A stretch of DNA of 64,000 bases from Streptomyces decoyicus (GTDB lineage Bacteria; Actinomycetota; Actinomycetes; Streptomycetales; Streptomycetaceae), in assembly GCF_019880305.1 (NCBI RefSeq), contig NZ_CP082301.1:5704001-5768000 (forward strand), given 5' to 3'. The notes below the pieces were generated by a model. It made no database searches. It was not told the origin of the DNA and saw only the letters and a program-made list of their open reading frames with translations. Shown one piece after another: positions 44,075 to 52,459 of the stretch. Within the stretch, counting starts at the first letter, position 1, and each line of letters opens with the position of its first letter. Both the position numbers and the translations under genes were made by a program.

Positions 44075-45034
44075 ATGGTGGACGTCCCACAGCTGGTGGA
44101 GCAGGCACGGCAGGGCCGGCCGAGGGCCGTGGCGCGGCTGATCTCTCTCGTGGAGGGGGCGTCACCGGAGCTGCGCGAGGTGATGGCGGCCCTGGCGCCG
44201 CTCACCGGCAACGCCTATGTGGTCGGGCTCACCGGCTCGCCCGGCGTCGGGAAGTCCACCACCACCTCCGCGCTGGTGACGGCGTACCGCAAGACGGGCA
44301 AACGGGTCGGCGTGCTCGCCGTCGACCCGTCGTCGCCGTTCTCCGGGGGCGCGCTCCTCGGCGACCGCGTACGGATGAGCGAGCACGCCTCTGATCCCGG
44401 CGTCTACATCCGCTCGATGGCCACCCGGGGCCATCTGGGCGGCCTGGCATGGGCCGCGCCACAGGCGATCCGGGTGCTGGACGCGGCGGGCTGCGACGTG
44501 GTCCTCGTCGAGACGGTCGGTGTCGGCCAGTCCGAGGTGGAGATCGCGTCCCAGGCCGATACGAGCGTGGTGCTGCTCGCGCCCGGTATGGGTGACGGGA
44601 TCCAGGCGGCCAAGGCCGGAATCCTGGAGATCGGCGACGTCTACGTCGTCAACAAGGCGGACCGCGACGGGGCCGACGCCACCGCCCGCGAGCTCAACCA
44701 CATGCTGGGGCTGGGCGAGTCCCGGACGCCCGGTGACTGGCGGCCGCCGATCGTCAAGACGGTGGCGGCACGCGGCGAGGGCGTCGACGAGGTCGTCGAG
44801 GCGCTGGAGAAGCACCGGGCCTGGATGGAGGAGCGCGGCGTCCTTGCCGAGCGGCGCCGCTCCCGCGCGGCCCACGAGGTCGAGACGATCGCGGTCACGG
44901 CGCTGCGGGAACGGATCGGGGACCTGCGGGGGGACCGGCGCCTGGACGCGCTGGCCGAGCGCATCGTCTCGGGCGAGACGGATCCGTACCGGGCGGCCGA
45001 TGAGTTGGTCGACGGGTTGACGAACGGGGACTGA
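44075..45034 (+). CDS. meaB: Methylmalonyl-CoA mutase-associated GTPase MeaB
   Basis: G3E-family GTPase chaperone that gates cobalamin loading and protects AdoCbl mutases from inactivation. 319 aa: P-loop GSPGVGKS at 54-61, LAVDPSSPFSGGALLGDRVRM (switch region), RSMATRGHLGGL, VETVGVGQSE and the NKADRDGAD base-recognition motif. It sits after the thiolase gene; its likely clients are methylmalonyl-CoA mutase (outside the window) and possibly IcmA. Confidence 0.96.
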   Translation: MVDVPQLVEQARQGRPRAVARLISLVEGASPELREVMAALAPLTGNAYVVGLTGSPGVGKSTTTSALVTAYRKTGKRVGVLAVDPSSPFSGGALLGDRVRMSEHASDPGVYIRSMATRGHLGGLAWAAPQAIRVLDAAGCDVVLVETVGVGQSEVEIASQADTSVVLLAPGMGDGIQAAKAGILEIGDVYVVNKADRDGADATARELNHMLGLGESRTPGDWRPPIVKTVAARGEGVDEVVEALEKHRAWMEERGVLAERRRSRAAHEVETIAVTALRERIGDLRGDRRLDALAERIVSGETDPYRAADELVDGLTNGD

Positions 45035-45098
45035 GGGGGCCGCGGGGCGGCCGGTTCTTCCGCGAGGTGCCGTCCGTTTGGCTGCGGCTGCGGCTGTG

Positions 45099-45135
45099 TC
45101 GTGGCTGGTCGCGCAGTTCCCCGCGCCCCTGGGTG
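45099..45135. repeat. Dispersed Streptomyces intergenic repeat
   Basis: The segment around GGTCGCGCAGTTCCCCGCGC belongs to a sequence that I recall as very abundant between genes in many Streptomyces genomes. Only one copy was seen in this window. Its function is unknown. Confidence 0.6.
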
Positions 45136-45249
45136 GCGTGGCCGAACCGTCTCCGGATTCCCCTTGTGCCGGTGGGGGCCGGCGGCTTTCGGGGTTCGTG
45201 GTTGCCGCGGGGGCCGGAGGGGACGCACCGGGGCCCGTCCTCGGCGCGG

Positions 45250-45667
45250 GCGCATCTGGTACGCGGAGTTGATCGCCCCGGCGTGTGCTCCGGTCCTGCG
45301 GGCGGTCCCCGGTACATCCCCTCCGGCCTACGCCCGTTCCCGGCTGCGGGCCGGTGGCACGGTCCGTCACCGATCGCACGCGTCGGCGTCGGCCAAGCCT
45401 CCCCCGGGGCGGGGCGGCCCGCATGACGACTTGGCCGGGTGGCCAATAACCTGCGGCATGCCCGGCTGTGCCCTGCCAAGTGCTGCTGTGGTTCGTACCT
45501 GCTGGCTGTTGCGCAGTGTCCTGCCAAGGGGTAAGTGCTCGGGGCCGTAACGGTCATCGGTACGGCGGGGCGGCCGCCAACATGCGGCGGTCGGAGGGGA
45601 TGTCCGGTGCACCGCCCGCAGGACCGGAGCGAACGCCGGGGTGCCTTCTGTACGTACCAGAGGCGCC
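45250..45667. repeat. Imperfect inverted repeat, about 76-nt arms, 266 bases apart
   Basis: Left arm 45250-45325, right arm 45592-45667. The core GCTCCGGTCCTGCGGGCGGT (45287-45306) is exactly repeated in inverse at 45611-45630, flanked by matching CATCCCCTCCG and CTGGTACG-type segments. This resembles a non-autonomous element or the ends of a decayed insertion. No transposase remnant was recognised between the arms. Confidence 0.7.
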
Positions 45668-45730
45668 GGCGCCGAGGCGGGGTACCGGGCGTCCCCTCCG
45701 GCCCGCCACCCGCAGGGCGTGGGCGAGACA

Positions 45731-45832
45731 GCCTCAGCCACAGGCAACGCGCACCGATCCACGCCGCGAGCCGACCCCGGGTCCGGCCTCAGCCACAGGC
45801 CAACGCGCACCCGTCCCGGCCGCGAGGCGACC
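45731..45832. repeat. Two-copy direct repeat, 55-base period
   Basis: 45731-45776 and 45786-45832 share GCCTCAGCCACAGGC(C)AACGCGCACC followed by related GCCGCGAG-GACC ends, with a few substitutions and one indel. Confidence 0.65.
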
Positions 45833-45874
45833 ATGTGCCCTCCCTGAGCCCCCGACGACCGCAACGCCACGGCA

Positions 45875-45910
45875 ACGGCCCCCGCCCACAGCGGCGTGGG
45901 CGGGGGCCGT
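45875..45910 (-). terminator. Terminator of the PepSY gene
   Basis: A perfect 15-bp stem (ACGGCCCCCGCCCAC arm) with a 6-nt loop, 20 bases beyond the PepSY stop on the minus strand. Confidence 0.8.
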
Positions 45911-45930
45911 CGGGCGAGCGGAGTCGGGTG

Positions 45931-46635
45931 TCAGTCGTCCGACCCGTCGTTGTCGTCGTCGTCCGCGTCGTGCGCCGGGGCGGCGCTCAGCTTGCCGGAC
46001 TGGGTGTCGACCAGGAACGTGTGCTCCTTGCCGTCCTTCGTGATCGTCTCGACCTCCCAGGCGGCCTGCGTCCCGTGCTCGTCGTCCAGTTCGACGGAGG
46101 TCACCTTGCCGTGCGAGGCGGCGGTGCGCGCGGCGGCCGCGGCGTCGGTCTTGGCGTTCCTGGCGGCGGCCCGCTCCTGGGCGTCGTCGTCATCCCCGCG
46201 GTCGACGTGCTGGTTGAGTACCCGCCCGTTGCCCGCGTCGAGGGTGATCTCGTGCCACGTGCCGTCCTCGCCCAGCACGTCCGCGTCCCAGACCAGGCCG
46301 GGGCGGTCCGCGTCCAGGTCGAGAGAGGTCACGGTGCCGGGGACGGCCTTGCGGGCGGCGGCCGCGGCGTCCGGCGCGGTCACCTTGGCGGCGTTGGCCT
46401 CGCGCAGGTCCTGCCCGCCGTTCGCGTCGTCGTCCTGCATGGGGATGCTGGAGCGGCCGTCCTGCACCTGGGCGGTGCCGGAGCTCGCGTCGTGGGCGGC
46501 CGGCTGCGCCGAGAGCTGCTTGCCGGAGGCGGCATCGGCGGAGCCGGCGTCGCTGCTGACCGCGGCGGCGGTGACCGTGCCGCCTGCGATGAGGGCGGCC
46601 GCGGCGGCGGTGGCGATGACGAGATGGCGCTTCAT
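45931..46635 (-). CDS. Secreted PepSY-domain protein
   Basis: 234 aa from ATG 46635 (MKRHLVIATAAAAALIAGG), a typical signal peptide with likely cleavage near residue 30. Two PepSY repeats follow (around 90-145 and 160-220), each with an Ala-rich helix AAAAARKAVPGTV or AAAAARTAASHGKV and a W-x-V/A-x-V strand, and an acidic Asp-rich end. It is likely anchored or periplasmic-side. It is divergent from an OmpR-type two-component pair, and the shared promoter has CTGAAGG repeats; it is probably the target or a modulator of that kinase (inferred from recurring gene order). Confidence 0.9.
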   Translation of the reverse strand: MKRHLVIATAAAAALIAGGTVTAAAVSSDAGSADAASGKQLSAQPAAHDASSGTAQVQDGRSSIPMQDDDANGGQDLREANAAKVTAPDAAAAARKAVPGTVTSLDLDADRPGLVWDADVLGEDGTWHEITLDAGNGRVLNQHVDRGDDDDAQERAAARNAKTDAAAAARTAASHGKVTSVELDDEHGTQAAWEVETITKDGKEHTFLVDTQSGKLSAAPAHDADDDDNDGSDD

Positions 46636-46685
46636 GGGTGTTTCTCCCTTGCGATCGGCTGTGCCCACACACTGGCCGAACGAAG

Positions 46686-46723
46686 CTGAAGGGACCCTGA
46701 AGGCACCTGAAGGGGGCTTCAGC
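46686..46723. promoter_or_regulatory. Triple CTGAAGG direct repeat plus inverted copy, likely response-regulator operator
   Basis: CTGAAGG occurs at 46686-46692, 46697-46703 and 46707-46713, spaced 11 and 10 bases apart, i.e. about one helical turn; GCTTCAG at 46717-46723 is the inverse. OmpR/PhoB-type regulators bind such tandem half sites. It lies between the PepSY gene and the regulator gene and could control both. Confidence 0.72.
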
Positions 46724-46745
46724 TGCGGAATGGCATGGTGGGCGC

Positions 46746-47462
46746 ATGCACCCGCACGTCACTCACCACCGTCCTGGGCGGGGCGTCGCGCGCCGTCCCT
46801 TCCGTCTCCTGATCGTGGAGGACGAGAAGCGGCTGGCCCTGTCGCTGGCCAAGGGCCTGATGGCCGAGGGGTACGCGGTCGACGTGGTGCACGACGGTCT
46901 GGAGGGCCTGCGCCTGGCGACCGAGGAGGGCTATGACCTGATCGTGCTCGACATCATGCTGCCGGGGATGAACGGCTACCGCGTGTGCGGGGCGCTGCGG
47001 GCCGCCGGCCATGACGTGCCGGTGCTGATGCTGACCGCCAAGGACGGCGAGTACGACGAGGCCGAGGGGCTGGACACCGGCGCCGACGACTATCTGACCA
47101 AGCCGTTCTCGTATGTGGTGCTGGTGGCGCGGGTGAAGGCGCTGCTGCGGCGGCACGGCCGGAGTGCGCAGCCGGTGCTGCGGGTGGGGGCGCTGGTCGT
47201 CGACCAGGGTGCGCAGCGGGTCGAGCGGGGCGGCCGCGAAGTGACGCTGACGGCGAAGGAGTTCGCCGTGCTGGAACAGCTGGCGCTGCGGGCGGGCGAG
47301 GTGGTCTCGAAGGCGGAGATCCTGGAGCACGTCTGGGACTTCGCCTACGAGGGCGATGTCAACATCATCGAGGTGTATGTGAGCGCACTGCGGCGCAAAC
47401 TGGGCGCGGGGCACATCGTGACGGTGCGCGGTGCGGGATACCGGCTGGTGTCCGGTGAGTAG
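46746..47462 (+). CDS. OmpR/PhoB-type response regulator
   Basis: 238 aa. The receiver domain has VEDE, phospho-acceptor Asp69 (IVLDIMLPG), Thr in LMLTAKD and the Lys in LTKPFSY. The winged-helix output domain is at about 145-235 (LTAKEFAVLEQLALRAGEVVSKAEIL, NIIEVYVSALRRKLG). The N-terminal 17 residues before RRPFRLLIVEDE may be non-native, and a later GTG start is possible. The kinase gene overlaps the stop by 8 bases. Confidence 0.94.
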   Translation: MHPHVTHHRPGRGVARRPFRLLIVEDEKRLALSLAKGLMAEGYAVDVVHDGLEGLRLATEEGYDLIVLDIMLPGMNGYRVCGALRAAGHDVPVLMLTAKDGEYDEAEGLDTGADDYLTKPFSYVVLVARVKALLRRHGRSAQPVLRVGALVVDQGAQRVERGGREVTLTAKEFAVLEQLALRAGEVVSKAEILEHVWDFAYEGDVNIIEVYVSALRRKLGAGHIVTVRGAGYRLVSGE

Positions 47463-48879
47463 GGTGCTGGGCTCCGTACGGGCCAGGGCGGCGGCCGGGG
47501 CGACCGTCGTGGTGGCGCTGGCGCTGATCGCGGCGGGGACGGCGGTGCTGCTGGTGCTGAGCAGCCATCTTCAGGACCAGGCCGGGCTTCAGGCCCAGGT
47601 CGCGGCGCGGGAGGTGGCCTCGCAGATCGCGACGGGCAAGGCGTACGACAAGCTGGATCTGCCGGACGGTGACGACCATCCGGTGGTGGTCGCCGATGAC
47701 CGGGGGCGGGTGCTGGCGGCCGGCGACGAGGTGCGGGCCGTCGAAGGCAAGCCCGTCGACCGCGCGAAGCAGGGGGCGGGGAGCGCCGGGCCGCGTGGGC
47801 CGGGGGACGACGACGATGACGACGATGACGACACGGTGCAGCTGAAGCCCGGTGAGGTCGAGGACGACGTCGACTACCGGGACGGGACGGCGAATGTCGA
47901 CGGGACGGTGTCCGACTACCGGTTCGCGGTGCTGGAGGCCAAGGACACCCACGGCGCGCAGGTGACGGTGCGGGCGGGGTCGGCGCTGACGCCGGAGCAG
48001 GACGCCGTGGGGTCGGTGCGGACGGCCATGCTGATCGGGCTGCCGCTGCTGCTCGTGGTGGTGGCGGGGGTGACCTGGCTGGTGACCCGGCGGGCGCTGC
48101 GGCCGGTGGAGGGGATCCGCGGGGAGATGGCCGCGATCACCGCGAGTACGGATCTGAGCCGGCGGGTGCCGGTGCCGTCGTCGCAGGACGAGGTCGGCCG
48201 GCTGGCGCGGACGACCAACGAGACGCTTGCGGCGCTGGAGTCGTCCGTGGAGCGGCAGCGGCGGTTCGTCGCGGACGCCTCGCACGAGCTGCGCAGCCCG
48301 ATCGCGAGTCTGCGCACCCAGCTCGAGGTGGGGGTGGCACACCCGGAGCTGCTGGATGTGCCGGGCGCGGTGGAGGACACCGTGCGGTTGCAGCGGCTGG
48401 CGGCGGACCTGCTGTTGCTGGCCCGGCTGGATGCGGGGGAGCGGCCGGCGGAGGCCCGGGTCGGTCTGGCGGCGATGGTGCGCGAGGAGAGCTCGCAGCG
48501 GGTCGCGGACCGGGTCCCGGTGCAGATCGGTGAGCTGGCGGGCGGGGAAGTCGCCGGGTCCCGCAGTCAGTTGGGGCGGGTGCTGGGGAATCTGCTCGAC
48601 AACGCGCAGCGGCATGCTGTCTCGTCCGTGCGGGTGGCCGTGGCGCGGGACGGGGAGTGGGTGGTGCTGCGGGTCGAGGACGACGGGCCCGGGGTGCCGG
48701 AGAGCGAGCGGGAGCGGATCTTCGAGCGGTTCGTACGGCTCGATGACGCGCGGACGCGGGACGACGGCGGGGCCGGGCTGGGGCTGGCCATCGCACGGGA
48801 CGTCGCGGAGCGGCACGGCGGCTCGCTGGCCGTGCGTGCGGGGTCGGTGTTCGAGCTGCGGCTGCCGGTGGCCGGTTGA
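47455..48879 (+). CDS. Sensor histidine kinase with acidic extracellular loop
   Basis: 474 aa from GTG 47455. It has two membrane helices (about 10-32 and 185-207) flanking an extracellular domain that contains a seven-Asp run (DDDDDDD near residue 120), a possible cation-binding patch. HAMP, HisKA (ADASHELRSPIASLR, phospho-His277) and HATPase_c (NLLDNA, DDGPGVPES, GAGLGLAIARDVAERHGG) follow. It is the partner of the upstream regulator. The PepSY protein divergent from them may interact with its sensor. Confidence 0.94.
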   Translation: MSRVLGSVRARAAAGATVVVALALIAAGTAVLLVLSSHLQDQAGLQAQVAAREVASQIATGKAYDKLDLPDGDDHPVVVADDRGRVLAAGDEVRAVEGKPVDRAKQGAGSAGPRGPGDDDDDDDDDTVQLKPGEVEDDVDYRDGTANVDGTVSDYRFAVLEAKDTHGAQVTVRAGSALTPEQDAVGSVRTAMLIGLPLLLVVVAGVTWLVTRRALRPVEGIRGEMAAITASTDLSRRVPVPSSQDEVGRLARTTNETLAALESSVERQRRFVADASHELRSPIASLRTQLEVGVAHPELLDVPGAVEDTVRLQRLAADLLLLARLDAGERPAEARVGLAAMVREESSQRVADRVPVQIGELAGGEVAGSRSQLGRVLGNLLDNAQRHAVSSVRVAVARDGEWVVLRVEDDGPGVPESERERIFERFVRLDDARTRDDGGAGLGLAIARDVAERHGGSLAVRAGSVFELRLPVAG

Positions 48880-48902
48880 TCCCCCGCGGCCCCGGGCCGC
48901 GG

Positions 48903-48931
48903 GGCCTCGGCCCGGTCAGGGGGCCGAGGCC
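48903..48931. terminator. Convergent terminator between the kinase gene and the absC-like gene
   Basis: A perfect 11-bp stem GGCCTCGGCCC with a 7-nt loop, immediately downstream of both stop codons. Confidence 0.8.
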
Positions 48932-48937
48932 GGGCGG

Positions 48938-49414
48938 TCAGAGGCCGCCACGCTCCTTGCGGAGGTGCTCGGCGACCGGGGTGAGCGAGGTGCGCAGCGC
49001 CTGGAGGTCCTCGGTGGTGAACAGGTCGATGAAGTGCTTGCGGACCGAGGCGACATGGTGCGGGGCTACCCGGCGCATGGTGTCCCACCCCTCGTCCGTG
49101 AGCACCGCGTAGAGGCCCCGGCGGTCCGACTCGCAGCTCTCACGGCGCACCAGACCGGCGTTCTCCATCCGGGTGATCTGGTGGGAGAGGCGGCTCTTGG
49201 ACTGGAGGGTGCTGGCCGCCAGGTCGCTCATCCGCAGCCTTCGGTCCTCGGCCTCGGAGAGGTTGACCAGGATCTCGTAGTCGTTGTTCGTCAGGCCGAA
49301 CGGCTGGAGATCGCGCTCGAGTTGGTGCATCAGCAGTCTGCTGACGTCCAGGTGGGTGCGCCAGGCACACTGCTCCTGGTCGGTCAGCCAGGGGGTGTCG
49401 CTGTCGGTCGTCAT
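48938..49414 (-). CDS. absC: MarR-family regulator, AbsC orthologue
   Basis: 158 aa, winged-helix MarR fold: LTNNDYEILVNLSEAEDRRLRMSDLAASTLQSKSRLSHQITRMENAGLVRRESCESDRRGLYAVLT. Length and gene order (downstream of the PepSY/two-component genes, before AIM24 genes) match S. coelicolor AbsC (SCO5405), a regulator of antibiotic production linked to zinc, as I recall. Its upstream region (49415-49460) is strikingly AT-rich, with GAATGATTC at 49416-49424, a likely autoregulatory site. The orthology is from memory of the locus, not an alignment. Confidence 0.85.
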   Translation of the reverse strand: MTTDSDTPWLTDQEQCAWRTHLDVSRLLMHQLERDLQPFGLTNNDYEILVNLSEAEDRRLRMSDLAASTLQSKSRLSHQITRMENAGLVRRESCESDRRGLYAVLTDEGWDTMRRVAPHHVASVRKHFIDLFTTEDLQALRTSLTPVAEHLRKERGGL

Positions 49415-49528
49415 GGAATGATTCTACCCGTGAAAGTTGAATAATGAATTAATCGTGGGGGCGGTGACGGTACCGGCGGGGGCCGGACGTTGGTCAGACG
49501 TTCGAGGTCACCGTCCGCAGACTACCGC

Positions 49529-50302
49529 TCACAGCCCGAAGCGGCGCTGGAGGCTCCCGAGGTTGCCGGGTAGCTGGGGCAGTTGTGAGCCACTTTGCGG
49601 GACGTGTCCGCCCCCGCCCGGAACGCCCGCCTCGGTGGGTACCGCCCCGGTTTCCAGCTCCGGCATCAGCTGCTCCGTCGACTGGAGCAGGACCGTGCCG
49701 GCGCCGACGAACTCGAACTGGTGCTCCTCGCCGGAGGCGCCGCCGATTCCGGTGTGCGCCCGCAGTCCGCCGAGGAATCCCCGCAGGTACTGATGGTCGT
49801 AGTGATGGCACGGGGAGGGGCAGTCGGCCCAGCCGACGAGCGCCTGCGGGTCCACCCGGAGCGGCGGCTCCATGAAGACCACCGGGCCGTTGGACGCGGC
49901 CACGAACTTGCCCGTCCCGATGAGGGTGAGAAAGCCCGGGACGATCGACTGTTTCAGCGCGAGAGATGGCTGAAATGCGAGCAGGTTGCCCGCGCGAATC
50001 GTGAGGTTGCCCTCGTCCAGGTCGAAGAAGTTCACGTCGAAGGCACGGTCCGCGAGCAGCATCTTTCCCCGGCCCTCGGCGACGACCCAGTCCGCGGCGT
50101 GCAATGGCGAATGGAAACTTCCGGCGACCAGGCGGTCCAGGCGGCCGTGCCCGATGCCGTGGAAGTCGATCTGCCCGTAGTAGGCGATCATCTTCCCCTT
50201 CTGGAGGAACCACTGGCCGTTCAGTTCGACGCTGAAGGCGTACGCGTTGACGTTGTCGTCGGCGGGGAGCGAAGAGACGTCGTGGACGACGGGACCGGTC
50301 AC
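49529..50302 (-). CDS. AIM24-family protein (third of an overlapping triad)
   Basis: 257 aa from GTG 50302, which overlaps the upstream gene stop by four bases. AIM24 proteins are tryptophan-RNA-binding-attenuator-like beta-barrels named after a yeast mitochondrial protein; the bacterial role is unknown. This copy has the family strands (SVELNGQWFLQKGKMIAYYG, LAFQPSLALKQSIVPGF) but is the most divergent of the three and adds a Gly/Pro/Gln-rich C-terminus ending LQRRFGL. It contains a His/Cys-rich spot CPSPCHHYDH that its paralogues lack and that could bind metal. Confidence 0.9.
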   Translation of the reverse strand: MTGPVVHDVSSLPADDNVNAYAFSVELNGQWFLQKGKMIAYYGQIDFHGIGHGRLDRLVAGSFHSPLHAADWVVAEGRGKMLLADRAFDVNFFDLDEGNLTIRAGNLLAFQPSLALKQSIVPGFLTLIGTGKFVAASNGPVVFMEPPLRVDPQALVGWADCPSPCHHYDHQYLRGFLGGLRAHTGIGGASGEEHQFEFVGAGTVLLQSTEQLMPELETGAVPTEAGVPGGGGHVPQSGSQLPQLPGNLGSLQRRFGL

Positions 50303-50949
50303 AGCTTTTCCTCCGACGCCTGTACGTAGACGGTGCCTTGGCCCGACAGCTCCAGCTGGAAGGCCTCGCCCGAGCCCCGGCCGACCATGTCGCGCCAGCC
50401 CAGTGCCGTGGACAGTTTGTTGCGGACGTCGCCGCGGTGGGCGACATAGGCCTGCGGGTCGACATGGACCGGGCGCTGGGGTGTGATCGGCAGCTCGATG
50501 ACGCCGCCGTGCGCCATCACCGCGGCCGAGCCGACGCCCTTGAGGGTCGTGGTGAACAGGCCCTGGCCGGTGACCTGGCCGCGCACCATGCCCATCACCC
50601 CGCCCTGCGAGCCCATGAACATCGTGCCCTGCTGGAGTGCGCCGTCGAAGGCCAGCAGGCGGTCGGCCTCGACATGGAGCGTCTCGCCCGTGAGGTCGAC
50701 GACCTGGACGTGATGGCCGCCGTGGCCGAACATGACGGTCCCTGTGCCCTCGACGGTCATCAGGGGCGTGGCCTCGCCGGCGATCCGGCGGCCGATCATC
50801 GAGCCGACACCGCCCTGGCCGCCCTGGATGTTGGGGGTGAAGCTGACCTCGCCGCGGTAGGCGAGCATCGCGCCGCGCTGGCTGAACAGCCGCTGGCCCG
50901 GCCCGATCCTGGCCTCCACCATGCGGGAGTTGAGGACGGTGAACGGCAT
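50299..50949 (-). CDS. AIM24-family protein (second of triad)
   Basis: 216 aa. It shows the repeated pattern MLAYRGEVSFTP, LHVEADRLLAFDGALQQG, GLFTTTLKG, PVHVDPQAYVAHRGDV and GEAFQLELSGQGTVYVQ, parallel to the first copy. ATG 50949 shares its A with the stop of the upstream copy (TGATG). Function unknown; the strict overlap suggests equimolar production and perhaps a hetero-oligomer. Confidence 0.92.
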   Translation of the reverse strand: MPFTVLNSRMVEARIGPGQRLFSQRGAMLAYRGEVSFTPNIQGGQGGVGSMIGRRIAGEATPLMTVEGTGTVMFGHGGHHVQVVDLTGETLHVEADRLLAFDGALQQGTMFMGSQGGVMGMVRGQVTGQGLFTTTLKGVGSAAVMAHGGVIELPITPQRPVHVDPQAYVAHRGDVRNKLSTALGWRDMVGRGSGEAFQLELSGQGTVYVQASEEKL

Positions 50950-51587
50950 CAGACCTCACCTCCCACGGTGTTGCGCTCGCTGGGCTGTACGTAGACCAGG
51001 CCCTCGCCCTCGAAGCGGATCTGGAAGGCCTCGCCGGAGCCCTCACCGATGAAGGTGCGGAAGTTCACCCCGGACTGGAAGTGCTGCTTGAGGTCGCCGG
51101 TATGGGCGACATAGGCGCCCGGGTCGACCTGGAGGGGGTACTGCTTGGTGACCCGCAGCACCACCGCGGGGCCGTGGGACGTGATCGCCGCCTGGCCGCT
51201 GCCCTCGACGGTGGTGGTGAACAGGCCGTTGCCCTGGGAGGCGCCGCGCAGGCCGGTGAAGGTCGTGCCCGTACGCAGCGCGGCGTCCGTGCACAGCAGA
51301 TTGCTGGCCTCGACGTACAGCTTCTCGCCCTGCAACTGCACCAAGTTGATCTCGCTGGCGCGATCGGCGAAGTAGCAGGTGCCGTGGCCCTTCACCTCCA
51401 TCACGGCCATCTGCTCACCCGTGAGCCGCCGGGTCACCATGCCGCGCAGGCCCTCACCGCCGCCGGACATCTTCTTGAATGCCATCTGGCCGTCGTACGC
51501 GACCATCGCACCGTTTTTCGCCTTGACGGCGTCGCCGGTCATGTCGACGGCGAGCACCTTGCTCCCCTGGAGCCGAAACTGAGCCAC
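50949..51587 (-). CDS. AIM24-family protein (first of triad)
   Basis: 212 aa, MVAYDGQMAFKK, LYVEASNLLCTDAALRTG, GLFTTTVEG, PLQVDPGAYVAHTGDLKQHF and a GEAFQIRFEGEGLVYVQ end. It is first in the operon and divergent from a DUF3817 gene across 213 bases. Nothing beyond the family is known to me; some AIM24-like proteins are linked to stress or membrane functions. Confidence 0.92.
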   Translation of the reverse strand: MAQFRLQGSKVLAVDMTGDAVKAKNGAMVAYDGQMAFKKMSGGGEGLRGMVTRRLTGEQMAVMEVKGHGTCYFADRASEINLVQLQGEKLYVEASNLLCTDAALRTGTTFTGLRGASQGNGLFTTTVEGSGQAAITSHGPAVVLRVTKQYPLQVDPGAYVAHTGDLKQHFQSGVNFRTFIGEGSGEAFQIRFEGEGLVYVQPSERNTVGGEV

Positions 51588-51800
51588 GGGTCAGACGGTA
51601 GTCGGCCGCGGCCGCGCAGGGCAGGCCCTTTGGCCCTGATATCGCCCTGATCCCGCCCTGATCTCTCGCGGGCACCTGCCCGTCCCGGCCCCTTGCCTCC
51701 CCCCGGCGCCGAGATCGCCGAGGCGGCTGTAACAATGGGGCCGAGCTTGTGAACTCTTGCACAAGCCGTGCTCCTCGCCCGCCACCCGAACGAGGTTCCC

Positions 51801-52151
51801 GTGGACATCAAGACCGCCGCCGCCCTGCACCGACTGCGCCTGGCCTCCATCCCGGAGGCGATTTCCTTCCCGGCGCTGCTGATCTTCGGCACCGGCTTCC
51901 GCCTGGCCTTCGACTACGACTCCCTGGTGATGCCGCTCGGCCTGATCCACGGCCTGCTCTTCATCACCTACGTGGTGCTGCTGCTGGACGTGTGGAACCG
52001 CACGAAGTGGCCCGTCAAGCGCGTCGCCTTCTTCTTCGTGCTGGCGGTCCTGCCGTTCGGCGGCCTCTTCGGGGACAAGATCCTCAAGCGTGAGGAGGAG
52101 GCGGGCGTGATCGCGGCCCGCGCCCGCAAGGAAGGTGTCCTGAACACATGA
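51801..52151 (+). CDS. DUF3817 small membrane protein (copy 1)
   Basis: 116 aa from GTG 51801; ATG 51768 would add 11 residues without a ribosome site. It has three hydrophobic segments with the family pattern IHGLLFITYVVLLLDVWNRTKWPVKR and a gene-end RARKEG. A paralogue of the same family is at 55694. The stop overlaps the next gene (ATGA). Function unknown. Confidence 0.85.
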   Translation: MDIKTAAALHRLRLASIPEAISFPALLIFGTGFRLAFDYDSLVMPLGLIHGLLFITYVVLLLDVWNRTKWPVKRVAFFFVLAVLPFGGLFGDKILKREEEAGVIAARARKEGVLNT

Positions 52152-52459
52152 TCGTCGCCTTCTCCGTGAGCCCCCTGGGCGTCGGCGAGGACGTCGGCGC
52201 GTACGTCGCCGACGCGGTCCGGGTCGTCCGCGAGTCGGGGCTGCCGCACCGCACGGACGCGATGTTCACCTCCATCGAAGGTGAATGGGACGAGGTCATG
52301 GACGTCGTCAAGCGCGCGGTGGCGGCCGTCGAGGCGCGCGCCGGGCGGGTCTCCCTGGTGCTCAAGGCCGACATCCGGCCCGGCGTCACGGACGGCCTGA
52401 CCTCGAAGGTGGAGACCGTGGAGCGGTATCTCGCCGAGGGCGGCACCGGCCGGTCCTGA
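52148..52459 (+). CDS. MTH1187/DUF77-family thiamine-binding-like protein
   Basis: 103 aa ferredoxin-like fold, beginning MIVAFSVSPLGVGEDVG and with the family blocks GLPHRTDAMFTSIEGEWDEVMDVVKRAVAAV and VLKADIRPGVTDGLTSKVETVERYL. Members bind thiamine or its pyrimidine, or serve in thiazole/metal handling; the exact ligand is not clear from sequence. It is co-translated with the DUF3817 gene. A tandem repeat begins at its stop codon. Confidence 0.9.
   Translation: MIVAFSVSPLGVGEDVGAYVADAVRVVRESGLPHRTDAMFTSIEGEWDEVMDVVKRAVAAVEARAGRVSLVLKADIRPGVTDGLTSKVETVERYLAEGGTGRS

Larger units (their letters stand above)
45035..45930. other. 0.9-kb gene-free, repeat-rich gap
   Basis: No frame here has a ribosome site plus convincing codon bias, and the overlapping Arg/Pro/Gly-rich frames look like noise. 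The region instead holds a known-looking dispersed repeat (45099-45135), a long imperfect inverted repeat (45250-45667), a direct repeat (45731-45832) and the PepSY-gene terminator (45875-45910). It may be a site of past insertion or a structured RNA locus. Confidence 0.55.

Noticed and set aside
45731..45832. Direct repeats considered as a CRISPR array
   Set aside because: Only two units, contiguous without unique spacers of equal length, no cas genes.
45101..46689. Plus-strand frames in the gap after meaB and opposite the PepSY gene
   Set aside because: Arg/Pro/Gly composition, repeats inside, no ribosome site; the PepSY gene on the other strand is clear.
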